Part shown: in pieces, positions 26,329-34,610 of the stretch | Position numbering within the stretch: the first letter of the stretch is position 1 | Layout of the letters: each line of letters opens with the position of its first letter | Notes under the pieces: model-generated | Database searches by the model: none | Told to the model about the DNA's origin: nothing | Seen by the model: the letters and a program-made list of their open reading frames with translations, nothing else | DNA from: Rathayibacter sp. VKM Ac-2759 | GTDB taxonomy: Bacteria; Actinomycetota; Actinomycetes; Actinomycetales; Microbacteriaceae | NCBI RefSeq assembly: GCF_009834225.1 | Contig: NZ_CP047176.1 | Coordinates: 2,604,001 to 2,668,000, forward strand | DNA: 64,000 nucleotides | Direction: 5' to 3' | Made by a program: the position numbers and the translations under genes

Positions 26329-27615
26329 ATGACCCTCGACATCCAGGCGTCCGCCGAGCCCGTCTCGGCCGAGATGCCGACCATCATCCGCGTGCAGAAC
26401 GCCTCCAAGCGCTTCGTGATCCGCAAGGACAAGAGCATCAAGGAGCGCATCGTCAACTTCGGCCGCGGCAAGCAGCACCGCGACGACTTCTGGGCGCTGC
26501 GCGACATCGACATCGAGATCCCGCTCGGATCGACGGTCGGCCTGATCGGCGCGAACGGCTCGGGCAAGAGCACCCTCCTGAAGCTCATCGGCGGGATCAT
26601 CCAGCCGACGACCGGCGTCGTCGAGCGGCGGGGCCGGCTCGCCGCGCTCCTCGAGCTCGGCGCGGGCTTCCACCCCGACCTCACCGGTCGCGAGAACGTG
26701 TTCCTCAACGGCGCGATCCTCGGCCTCTCGCGCAAGGAGCTCGAGGACAAGTTCGACTCGATCGTCGACTTCTCCGAGATCGCCGACTTCATCGACACCC
26801 AGGTGAAGTTCTACTCCTCGGGCATGTACGTGCGACTCGCCTTCGCGATCGCCATCCACACCGATCCCGATCTGCTCCTGGTCGACGAGGTCCTCGCGGT
26901 GGGCGACGAGCCCTTCCAGCGCAAGTGCATGGACCGCATCCGCGCCTTCCAGCGCGCCGGCAAGACCATCGTCCTCGTCACCCACTCGCTCGAGCAGGTG
27001 GGCGAGCTGTGCGACCGCACCATCGTCCTCGAGCACGGCAACGTCATCTACGACGGCGAGACCGCCCGCGGCCTCGAGGTGCTCCGCAACGGCTTCGAGT
27101 CGACCCGCCAGGAGCGCGTCGAGCGCGAGACCGCCGAGGCGATCGTCGAGGCGGAGGAGTCCGGCGAGGAGGTCGAGCAGATCCAGCCCGCCGAGATCGT
27201 CTCGATCGAGCTCGACGGCGGGACCGTCGAGGAGGGCAGCCGCACGCTCCGCCCCGGCGACGACCTCGAGGTCCGGGTGACCCTGCGTCCGCTCACCTCG
27301 ACGCCGCTCGAGAACTGGTTCCTGGGCATGGGCGTCGACACTCCCCTCGGGCAGATCGTCTTCGGCACGAACACGATGCGCCTCGGCTTCGAGCACCCTC
27401 CGCTCACCGAGGAGACCACGGTGACGTTCCACCTCCCCGACATCCGCTTCGGCGGAGGCACCTATGCGGTGCACGCCTCGGCGTCGACCCTCGGCAACGG
27501 CGAGTTCACCCGGGTGCCGGTCGGCGCGCGGTTCTCCGTCGAGCGCAGCGACAAGCGGGTGGGGCTGGTCAGCGTCGCCGCCTCGGCGACCGTGGGCGGG
27601 GTCACCCGGGCGTGA
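26329..27615 (+). CDS. Polysaccharide ABC exporter ATPase with Wzt C-terminal domain
   Basis: A 428-residue ATPase. Walker A GANGSGKST (74-82), a Wzt-type signature region YSSGMYVRLAFA, Walker B LLLVDEVLAVGD and the H-loop LVTHS form the nucleotide-binding domain (about 20-265). A charged linker leads to a C-terminal beta-sandwich (about 285-428) like the glycan-recognition domain of Wzt, containing LENWFLGMGVDTPLGQIVFG. Such domains bind the capped end of a finished polymer, so the substrate may be finished before export. It is coupled to the permease and to the next GT4 gene (GTGA overlap). Confidence 0.93.
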   Translation: MTLDIQASAEPVSAEMPTIIRVQNASKRFVIRKDKSIKERIVNFGRGKQHRDDFWALRDIDIEIPLGSTVGLIGANGSGKSTLLKLIGGIIQPTTGVVERRGRLAALLELGAGFHPDLTGRENVFLNGAILGLSRKELEDKFDSIVDFSEIADFIDTQVKFYSSGMYVRLAFAIAIHTDPDLLLVDEVLAVGDEPFQRKCMDRIRAFQRAGKTIVLVTHSLEQVGELCDRTIVLEHGNVIYDGETARGLEVLRNGFESTRQERVERETAEAIVEAEESGEEVEQIQPAEIVSIELDGGTVEEGSRTLRPGDDLEVRVTLRPLTSTPLENWFLGMGVDTPLGQIVFGTNTMRLGFEHPPLTEETTVTFHLPDIRFGGGTYAVHASASTLGNGEFTRVPVGARFSVERSDKRVGLVSVAASATVGGVTRA

Positions 27616-28742
27616 GCCGTCCCGTCCGCCTCCGCATCGATGCGACACCGCTCGCGGCGGAGGCGCTGACCGGAGTCGGCACCGTCCTCCTCGAGACCGT
27701 CCGGGCGCTCGCGGACCCGCGCTTCGCCGGCCGCGTCGAGACGACGCTCTTCGCGCCGCTCTCCGAGCGGGCCGCGGTCGAGCGTCGCGCCCCCGCCGGC
27801 GTCCGCGTCCGAGTCGTCCCGCTCCCCCGGCGCGTGTTCGGGCTGCTGACCCGCACTCCCTTCCCGATCGATCTCCTGATCGGACGCGGGGTCTACTTCT
27901 TCCCGAACTTCCGCAACTGGCGGACGCTCAGCCCCTCGATCACGTTCCTCCACGACGTCTGCTTCGCCGCCCAGCCGGCGCTGGTGCCGGAGGAGCGCCG
28001 GCGCTTCCTGGTGGCGAACGTGCCCGGCTGGCTGCGGCGCACGAGCCTCGTGGCGACCGGCACGCCGTCGGCCGCGCGCGAGATCGAGCAGCTCCTCGGG
28101 GTCTCGGCCGACCGCCTCCGGGTCCTCCCGACGACCGTCGACTCCCGGGTCTTCCGGCCGCGCTCGCGCGAGGAGGAGCGCGCCGTCGCCGAGGAGCTCC
28201 TCATCGGGCGCTACCTGCTGTTCGTCGGGGCGCGGGAGCCCCGGAAGAACCTGCCGCACCTCATCCGCTCCTACGTCGCGGCCGCGCGACCGGCGGGTCA
28301 CACCCTCCTCCTGGTGGGGGCGACGGGCTGGGACGACGGCGAGATCCTCGCCGAGGTGCGCCGCGCCCAGGAGGCGGGCGCCGACGTGCGCATCGCCTCC
28401 CGGCCGGTCCCGGCCGACCTGCTGCCGCCCCTCGTCTCGGGCGCCGACGCCCTGGCCCTCGTCTCGCACCACGAGGGCTTCGGGCTGCCCGCTCTCGAGG
28501 CCGTGGCCTCGGGCACGCCGGTGATCGCCTCCGACATCGCGGGGATCCGGGACGCGCTCGCCGGTCACGAGGACGCGGCGGTGTTCGTCGATCCCGGCGA
28601 GCAGGACGCGCTCGTCCGAGCCCTCGAGGCCGCGATGGCGGAGCCCCGGCGGGTCGACCCCGGACGCATCCGCCCGTGGACCGACGCCGCCGAGGCGCTC
28701 GTCGAGGCCGCCGAGGAGCTGGCCGGCCCCCGGCGGCGCTGA
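27612..28742 (+). CDS. GT4-family glycosyltransferase, third gene of the exporter operon
   Basis: A 376-residue GT-B enzyme starting at the GTG that overlaps the Wzt stop. N-terminal RIDATPLAAEALTGVGTVLL is a typical acceptor-side start. The donor side shows FVGAREPRKNLPHLIRSYV and HHEGFGLPALEAVASGTPVI, with the two glutamates of the EX7E motif. It belongs to the family near mannosyl and rhamnosyl transferases. Its operon position suggests it adds a sugar to the polymer exported by the ABC system. It ends 6 nt from a convergent GT4 gene. Confidence 0.9.
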   Translation: MSRPVRLRIDATPLAAEALTGVGTVLLETVRALADPRFAGRVETTLFAPLSERAAVERRAPAGVRVRVVPLPRRVFGLLTRTPFPIDLLIGRGVYFFPNFRNWRTLSPSITFLHDVCFAAQPALVPEERRRFLVANVPGWLRRTSLVATGTPSAAREIEQLLGVSADRLRVLPTTVDSRVFRPRSREEERAVAEELLIGRYLLFVGAREPRKNLPHLIRSYVAAARPAGHTLLLVGATGWDDGEILAEVRRAQEAGADVRIASRPVPADLLPPLVSGADALALVSHHEGFGLPALEAVASGTPVIASDIAGIRDALAGHEDAAVFVDPGEQDALVRALEAAMAEPRRVDPGRIRPWTDAAEALVEAAEELAGPRRR

Positions 28743-28748
28743 GCGCCC

Positions 28749-30203
28749 CTAGCGGCCCGCCGCCACGAAGTCCCAGAGCGTGGCCGCGTACTCGGCCCAC
28801 GAGGAGTTGTCGCGCGCCAGCGCCTCCGTCTGCAGCCGCGCCAGCAGCGCGTCGTCGGTCAGCAGCTCGCGCATGCCGCGCGCGATGTCGTGGTCGTCGC
28901 GCGAGTCGACCGTGACCGCTCCGCCCTGCGAGGCGATCTCGGCCATGCTGCCGTACTGGGCCGTGAGCACGGGCGTGCCGACGGCCAGCGACTCCGCCAC
29001 CGGCAGGCCGAAGCCCTCGTTGAGCGACGGGAAGACCGTGAAGCGCGCGAGGCGGTAGGCGCTCCAGAGGAGCTCGTCGGTGATCGCCGAGAAGGAGGAC
29101 ACCGCGCGGTCCTCGGCCTGCAGCCGGGCGAGCTGGGCGTCGAAGCCCTCGCTGTTCCAGGCGTTGCCGCCGATGAAGACCAGGCTGAACTCGTGCCCCT
29201 CGCGCCAGAGCAGCTCGGCGGCGTGCAGGACGGCGAGATGGTTCTTGCGCGGCTCGTGGCTGCCGACGCAGACGACCAGCGGGAGCTCCCCCGTCACGAG
29301 CTTCTCCTTCGCGCGGGCCAGAGCGGCCGCGTCGACGGTGCCGGCCTCGGAGGGCAGCAGGATCGGCTCGATGTCCGGGCCCTTCCGGCCGACTCCCGCC
29401 AGCATCTCGCGCCAGCCGCGGTACTCGACGGCGGCGGCCTCCGAGATCGTGGCGACCCGGTCCATGTGGCTCACGGCGACGAGCGTCCGCGAGAACGCGG
29501 CGCTCATGCCGATGTGCGCCGTCTCGGCCGTGGTCAGGGGCACGCAGTCGAAGCCGATGGTCGAGGTGGCGTTGCCGCTGAACTCGGCCATGGCGGCGAT
29601 CCGCGAGGTGCGCTCGTCCTCCGTCGCCAGCTCGGGCAGGACGTAGCGCGAGCGCCAGGGCACGAGGATGTCGCTCGACGGGTCGGCCCTGGCATCGGGC
29701 ACCGTGCCGTAGAGCGCGTTCCGGCGCAGCGGAGGGTCGAGCTCGCGGAGCGTGCGGTCGGCGCTGTCCCAGCCGACGAGCACCATCTGGTGATGCTTGG
29801 TCCACTCCGCGATCGACTTGCGGACGACGCGCTGGATGCCGGTCGCGAGGCCCGTGCGCGCGGTGTGGTGCACGTCGACGACCACGGCGGCCGTGACCAC
29901 GCGGACGCTCGGCATCTGGAGCCGGTTGAGGATGAAGCCGTTCGCCCGCTCGCGGACGAGCGAGCGGAGCAGGGCGGTCGCTCCGTCGAGGCGGACGAGG
30001 CGCACGGCGTCCACGACGTCGTCGCGGAGCGGGAGGGCGCCCGTCAGCACCGCGAGGGTCAGCCAGACCTCCTCCGTCGCCGGCGCCTCGAGGACGCCGG
30101 CGAGCTGGCGGACCAGCCCGTCGACCTCGGCATCGGGAGCGAGCTCGGGCGCGAGCGCCTCGAGCAGGACGCTCATCCGGTCGATCGCCACGGACTTACG
30201 CAC
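28749..30203 (-). CDS. GT4-family glycosyltransferase with extra N-terminal domain (copy A)
   Basis: A 484-residue protein. A helical N-terminal region (about 1-105) precedes VVVDVHHTARTGLATGIQR, then a GT-B fold. The donor half has CVGSHEPRKNHLAVLHAAEL and NEGFGLPVAESLAVGTPVL. The same TGIQRVVR motif and N-terminal extension occur in the upstream gene, which it overlaps by 8 bp. The extension was not recognised. The two are paralogues expected to act in sequence or together on one glycan. Start ATG at 30203; another in-frame ATG is at 30176. Confidence 0.87.
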   Translation of the reverse strand: MRKSVAIDRMSVLLEALAPELAPDAEVDGLVRQLAGVLEAPATEEVWLTLAVLTGALPLRDDVVDAVRLVRLDGATALLRSLVRERANGFILNRLQMPSVRVVTAAVVVDVHHTARTGLATGIQRVVRKSIAEWTKHHQMVLVGWDSADRTLRELDPPLRRNALYGTVPDARADPSSDILVPWRSRYVLPELATEDERTSRIAAMAEFSGNATSTIGFDCVPLTTAETAHIGMSAAFSRTLVAVSHMDRVATISEAAAVEYRGWREMLAGVGRKGPDIEPILLPSEAGTVDAAALARAKEKLVTGELPLVVCVGSHEPRKNHLAVLHAAELLWREGHEFSLVFIGGNAWNSEGFDAQLARLQAEDRAVSSFSAITDELLWSAYRLARFTVFPSLNEGFGLPVAESLAVGTPVLTAQYGSMAEIASQGGAVTVDSRDDHDIARGMRELLTDDALLARLQTEALARDNSSWAEYAATLWDFVAAGR

Positions 30204-31713
30204 GGGGCGCTCCCTCGTTCTCGTCGGCGCCCACCAGGACGCCCCACAGTTCCTCGGCGTAGTCGTCCCACGTCCGCCGCGGGCGCGCGAGCGCCTCCTG
30301 GCGCAGCCGCTCGATCAGCTCGTCGGAGTCGAGCATCTCGCGCATGGCCGCGTGGATCGCGTCGTCGTCCCCCGGGTCCACGGTGACGCAGCCGCCGTCC
30401 GCCGCGATCTCGGCGAGCGAGCCGATGCTCGACGTGAGCGCCGGCACCCCCAGCGCGAGCGCCTCCGCGACGGGCAGGCCGTAGCCCTCGTGCGTGGAGG
30501 GGAACGCGAGGAACCGGGCGTTCTCGTACGACGCGACGAGCTTCTCGTCGCTCGCGCCGCGCCACAGCTCCACGGAGCGGCCCGCCTGCTGCGCCTCGCG
30601 GATCCTGACGTCGAAGACGCGGGTCGACCAGTCGTTGCCGTTGCCGATGAAGCGGAGGGTGAAGACGTACCCCTCGCGCCAGAGCCGCTCAGCGGCGTGC
30701 AGCACGGCGAGGTGGTTCTTGCGCGGCTCGGTGCTGCCGACCGACAGCACGAGCGGTCCGACGGTCGACGGCGCGATCGACGCGTCCACGAGGTTCGGCC
30801 GGTCGACCGGGAGCGCCACGGTCTCGACCTCGGGGCCGGTGAGCCCCTGCGCGGGCAGCGCGTCCACGAAGCCGCGGAACTCGTCCGACGCCGACTCGCT
30901 GATCCCCGCCACGTGGCTCGCGTGCTTCACGATCGACAGGTAGTTCACGAAGCGCGCCGTCTCGATGCCGGGCACCGTGTCGGCGCTCACGACCGGGATC
31001 GCGTCGTAGCCGATGAGGCCGACGCGGTTGCCCGAGTAGGCCGCGAGCGAGGCGTAGGGCGCGCACAGGTTGATGCCGGGCACCTCGGGGATGAGGACCG
31101 TCGACCGGAACGGCACGACGAAGCTGACGACCTCGGGGTCGCCGTCGCGCCAGGGCTCCGAGCGGATGTTCTCGTAGTCGATGACCCGGGAGAGCTCGAT
31201 GCCGCTGAGGCGCCGCATCGCCATGGATCCGTTGACCCACGCGATCGGAGTCACCTCGTGCCGGCCGTGCCAGCGGCGCATCGTGTTGCGGACGACCCGC
31301 TGGATCCCGGTCTGGTGGGCGTGACGGGCGCAGAAGTCGACGTCGGCGATGACGGAGTCGGTCACGATCTCGAGACGGGAGCCCAGGTCGGCGTAGCCGG
31401 TGGACGCCCTCGCGCCGGCCGAGAGGAAGACCCGCAGGGCCTCGTGCGGCTCGCAGAACTCGAGCGACCGGCGGAACCAGAGGAAGAAGTGCTCGACCGG
31501 GAACACCGCGAGGAAGGAGGTGAGCGCCAGCCAGGTCAGGTCGTCCGAGGCGCGCTCCTTGGTGCGGCGCGCGATCGCGTCGAGGAGGGGGCCGGGACCG
31601 CGACCCGCGAGGGCCTCGATCTCCTCGGGCTCCAGGAGGAAGGGCGCCAGCTGCTCGAGGCGCTCGGTCAGGAGTGCGCGGCGGAGGGGTGCGTCGAGAT
31701 CCTCGGCGCTCAT
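30196..31713 (-). CDS. GT4-family glycosyltransferase with extra N-terminal domain (copy B)
   Basis: A 505-residue paralogue of the next gene. The N-terminal region (about 1-125) is helical and includes LFLWFRRSLEF-like hydrophobic stretches. HQTGIQRVVRNTMRRW marks the start of the GT-B fold, and SVGSTEPRKNHLAVLHAAER and HEGYGLPVAEALALGVPAL mark the donor side. The ATG at 31713 overlaps the stop of the 119-residue gene (ATGA), so these are translationally coupled. A longer reading to 31899 runs through that gene and is rejected. Confidence 0.87.
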   Translation of the reverse strand: MSAEDLDAPLRRALLTERLEQLAPFLLEPEEIEALAGRGPGPLLDAIARRTKERASDDLTWLALTSFLAVFPVEHFFLWFRRSLEFCEPHEALRVFLSAGARASTGYADLGSRLEIVTDSVIADVDFCARHAHQTGIQRVVRNTMRRWHGRHEVTPIAWVNGSMAMRRLSGIELSRVIDYENIRSEPWRDGDPEVVSFVVPFRSTVLIPEVPGINLCAPYASLAAYSGNRVGLIGYDAIPVVSADTVPGIETARFVNYLSIVKHASHVAGISESASDEFRGFVDALPAQGLTGPEVETVALPVDRPNLVDASIAPSTVGPLVLSVGSTEPRKNHLAVLHAAERLWREGYVFTLRFIGNGNDWSTRVFDVRIREAQQAGRSVELWRGASDEKLVASYENARFLAFPSTHEGYGLPVAEALALGVPALTSSIGSLAEIAADGGCVTVDPGDDDAIHAAMREMLDSDELIERLRQEALARPRRTWDDYAEELWGVLVGADENEGAPRA

Positions 31714-32069
31714 CCGCGGCGCCCGAACCGGCGCGCGGCGTAGCGGGCGGTGTGCCCGACCGCTCCGCGCAGCCCGAGCTGCGACGCCCGGATCTGGAAG
31801 AGGCGCACGGCGCGCAGGGGCTTCGTCACGCGCCAGGAGAGGGTCTGCTCGAACGGCGCCGACGCGACGACTCCGCCGACGTGCATGTGCTTGAGCCACG
31901 CGTCGAGGGGATCGTTGAGCAGGGCGTCGCGCTCGGCCCGCAGCTCCTCGATGGTCTCGACACGGGGGGCGCGCGGGGCGGCGGTCGTCTCGACGACGTC
32001 CCCCGCGGATCCGGCTGCTGGCTGCTCTTCGCCCGCTCGAAGGCGCGGGTCACCGCTCACGTCTGTCAC
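31710..32069 (-). CDS. Small protein of unknown function in glycosyltransferase operon
   Basis: A 119-residue protein with no recognised family. An acidic, alanine/proline-rich start is followed by VETIEELRAERDALLNDPLD, a short coiled-coil-like helix, and then a segment with WRVTKPLRAVRLFQIRASQL and a basic end, RYAARRFGRRG. It lacks membrane helices and catalytic motifs. The pattern WRVTKPLR is often seen at the ends of glycosyltransferase proteins, so it may be a detached accessory segment. It overlaps copy B of the TGIQR glycosyltransferase by 4 bp and is probably coexpressed with it. Confidence 0.75.
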   Translation of the reverse strand: MTDVSGDPRLRAGEEQPAAGSAGDVVETTAAPRAPRVETIEELRAERDALLNDPLDAWLKHMHVGGVVASAPFEQTLSWRVTKPLRAVRLFQIRASQLGLRGAVGHTARYAARRFGRRG

Positions 32070-32122
32070 CAGGACATCCTAAGCGGAGGTGCGGTCGAGG
32101 TCCGGCTCGCGCGGCGCCCGCG

Positions 32123-32707
32123 TCAGGTCAGCGGGCGGATCGGGGCGGTGTCGTTGACGGCCGACGCGTCGTCCTCGAAGAGGGCGGCTGCAGCGACCTC
32201 GGCCGCGCGCGACTCGACGACGCCTCCCGAGCGGTGGTGCCCGAAGACCCAGTACCGGTAGAGGACGAAGCGGAAGGCCGTCGCGAGGGCGAGGCCGATG
32301 ACGTTCGCCGAGATGTTGTCGGCGACGAGGTTGTCGAAGCCGAGCACGTAGTGCGAGATGTAGAGCGGGAGCAGGTTGACCGCCATGCCGGCGACGGCGA
32401 CGGTGCTGAACTCCGCCAGCTCGCGGAGGTAGTTCGCACGGCGGTGCTCCCGGAAGGTCCAGTAGCGGTTGCCGACCCAGGTCACGACGGTCGCCGCGGC
32501 GACGGCGACGACCTTCGCTCCGATCGGGCCCGAGAGGAGGTGCTCGCCGCTGAGGCGCAGCAGGTTGAAGACCGCGACGTCGACGACGAGGCCGATGAGG
32601 CCGACCACGCCGAACTTGAGGGCGTAGGCGAGCAGGCTCCGGTAGACCGCGCGCAGGCGCGTCACGAGACCCGGCCGAGCGCCGGTGCCCTCCTCCGTCG
32701 CACTCAC
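32123..32707 (-). CDS. GtrA family membrane protein (1)
   Basis: A 194-residue protein with four membrane helices in the GtrA arrangement, including KFGVVGLIGLVVDVAVFNLL and VTWVGNRYWTFREHRR. GtrA proteins are thought to flip polyprenyl-phosphate sugars or to assist that step. The GTG start lies 1 nt after the stop of the DPM1-like GT2 gene, the standard pairing in which the GT2 makes polyprenyl-P-sugar and GtrA presents it outside. The C-terminal tail (about 155-194) is cytoplasmic and variable. A second GtrA gene lies at 44489. Confidence 0.9.
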   Translation of the reverse strand: MSATEEGTGARPGLVTRLRAVYRSLLAYALKFGVVGLIGLVVDVAVFNLLRLSGEHLLSGPIGAKVVAVAAATVVTWVGNRYWTFREHRRANYLRELAEFSTVAVAGMAVNLLPLYISHYVLGFDNLVADNISANVIGLALATAFRFVLYRYWVFGHHRSGGVVESRAAEVAAAALFEDDASAVNDTAPIRPLT

Positions 32708-32708
32708 G

Positions 32709-33434
32709 TCAGGACGCGGTGCTCTGCGGCGGGCGCGTGCGCGAGCCCTCGCGCACGCGGATCTTCGCGAGGATCCAGAGGGCCTCGAAGCCGTCGCGGA
32801 CGGTGATCTTCTTGCCCTCCTCGCGGGTGCGGGCCTTGTAGCTGATGCCGACCTCGTACGGCCGGTAGCCGCGGGCGAGGAGCTTCGCGGTGACCTCCGC
32901 CTCCATGCCGAAGCCCTTCTCCTTGATGTCCAGGGAGCGGTAGAGGCTCAACGGCATGAGCTTGAAGCAGGTCTCGACATCGGAGATGTAGGCGTTGAAG
33001 AGGATGTTCGTGACGAGGTTCACACCCTTGTTGCCGATCACGTACCAGTACGAGAACGACGTGTGGGAGCCGAAGGTGCGGCTGCCGTAGACCAGCTGCG
33101 CGTCGCCGTCCAGGACGGGCTGCAGCAGCGACGGGATCTCGCTCGGCCGGTACTCCTCGTCGGCGTCGCAGATGATGACGTAGTCGCCGGTCGCCTCCTT
33201 CACCGCGCGGCTGATCGCCGCACCCTTGCCCTGGTTCACGCTCTGGTGGAACACGCGGATGCGGGGGTCCTCGAGCGCGTCGAGGATCTGCTTCGTGCGG
33301 TCCCTGCTGCCGTCGTTGACGATCACGAACTCGATCTCGACGCCGTCCTGGAACTCGATCGCGAGCACGCGATCGACGGCCTTCTGGAGGGTCGCCTGCT
33401 CGTTGTAGACGGGCATGAGGATGGACAGCTTCAC
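32709..33434 (-). CDS. GT2-family glycosyltransferase (polyprenyl-phosphate sugar synthase type)
   Basis: A 241-residue cytosolic enzyme starting at GTG. It has LSILMPVYNEQATL, the VNDGSRDRT loop and the metal-binding D90-A-D92 in IICDADEEYRPSE. TCFKLMPLSLYRSLDIKEKG resembles dolichyl/polyprenyl-phosphate glucose or mannose synthases. No C-terminal membrane helices are fused; the separate GtrA gene follows after 1 nt. Together they could provide lipid-linked sugar for the GT-C-like proteins of this region. The donor is not determined. Confidence 0.9.
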   Translation of the reverse strand: MKLSILMPVYNEQATLQKAVDRVLAIEFQDGVEIEFVIVNDGSRDRTKQILDALEDPRIRVFHQSVNQGKGAAISRAVKEATGDYVIICDADEEYRPSEIPSLLQPVLDGDAQLVYGSRTFGSHTSFSYWYVIGNKGVNLVTNILFNAYISDVETCFKLMPLSLYRSLDIKEKGFGMEAEVTAKLLARGYRPYEVGISYKARTREEGKKITVRDGFEALWILAKIRVREGSRTRPPQSTAS

Positions 33435-33474
33435 GGGTCGCGGTTCTCTCTCTACGGTGGCGTCTTCGGGTGCC

Positions 33475-34425
33475 CTAGGGCGCGGCGGTGACGATGGTCG
33501 ACGCGAACCACGCGATGGTCCGGGTCAGCCCGTCCTCGAGGGGGATGGTCGGCTCCCAGCCGAGGATCTCGCGGGCCTTGCTGATGTCGGGCTTGCGCCG
33601 CTCGGGGTCGTCGATCGGTCGGGGCTCGTAGCGGATCTCGGAGTCGCTGCCGATGATCGCGACGATCCGGCGGGCGATCTCGCCCAGCTCGAGCTCGTCG
33701 ACGCTGCCCAGGTTCACCGGGCCCGCGTCCTGCGACTCGGCCATCAGGAGGATCGCCTCGACGAGGTCGTCGACGAAGAGCAGCGACCGGGTCTGGGTGC
33801 CGTCGCCGTGCATCGGGATCGGCTCGTTCGCGAGCGCGGCCTTCACGAAGGCGGGGACGGCGCGGCCGTCGTCGATGTCCATGTTCGGGCCGTACGTGTT
33901 GAAGATCCGGATGACCCCGGTGTCGACGCCGAAGTAGCGGCGGTACGCGAACGTGATCGCCTCGGCGTACCGCTTCGCCTCGTCGTAGACGCTGCGCGGC
34001 CCGTTCGGGTTGACGTTGCCCCAGTACTCCTCCGTCTGCGGGTGCACGGCCGGGTCGCCGTAGACCTCGGAGGTGGAGGACACGACGATGCGGGCGCCGT
34101 CGCGCTTGGCGACCTCGAGCAGCGCCTCCGTCACCGACGACCCCGCGTGCAGCGTCTCGATGGGGTGGGCGAGATAGCGCGGAGGCGACGCGGGCGACGC
34201 GAAGTGCAGGACGACGTCGAAGGGGCCGGGGATCGACAGCGCGTTCTCGGCGTCGTCCTCCACGAAGGTGAAGGCGGGGTGGCTGCGGAACTCGGCGATG
34301 TTGCGCGTCGACCCGGTGATCAGGTTGTCGAGGACGACGACGGAGTCTCCCCGGCGCAGGATCTCGGCGGTGAGGTTCGAACCGAGGAATCCGGCCCCTC
34401 CGGCGACGAGGAATCGTCTGCTCAT
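33475..34425 (-). CDS. UDP-glucuronate decarboxylase-like (UDP-xylose synthase) SDR enzyme
   Basis: A 316-residue SDR enzyme with GGAGFLG (9-15), TSEVYGDPAVHPQTEEYWGN and NPNGPRSVYDEAKRYAE with the Y147/K151 pair. FNTYGPNM and DGTQTRSLLFVDDLVEAI follow. The EYWGNVNP-RSxYDE pattern is characteristic of UDP-xylose synthases, which oxidise and decarboxylate UDP-glucuronate. UDP-xylose would supply xylose branches. The ATG at 34425 gives MSRRFLVAGG. It heads a minus-strand run with the GT2-GtrA pair and the TGIQR transferases. No UDP-glucose dehydrogenase was seen nearby. Confidence 0.85.
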   Translation of the reverse strand: MSRRFLVAGGAGFLGSNLTAEILRRGDSVVVLDNLITGSTRNIAEFRSHPAFTFVEDDAENALSIPGPFDVVLHFASPASPPRYLAHPIETLHAGSSVTEALLEVAKRDGARIVVSSTSEVYGDPAVHPQTEEYWGNVNPNGPRSVYDEAKRYAEAITFAYRRYFGVDTGVIRIFNTYGPNMDIDDGRAVPAFVKAALANEPIPMHGDGTQTRSLLFVDDLVEAILLMAESQDAGPVNLGSVDELELGEIARRIVAIIGSDSEIRYEPRPIDDPERRKPDISKAREILGWEPTIPLEDGLTRTIAWFASTIVTAAP

Positions 34426-34610
34426 GGTTCTCTCGGCCTTCCGCGCACTCCGCTCCTCGCCGGTGCGAGAACCGGACGACAGTAGCACGGGGCGGTTCCG
34501 TTCCGATCGTGCCGCGCGGGTCCCCCGATCCGTCCATGGTCTAGGGTGGTGGCCGCCCGGAGGGGCTGCTCGCGCGCTGCCAGGAGCCGGCCGCGGCGAG
34601 GGAGGATCTG

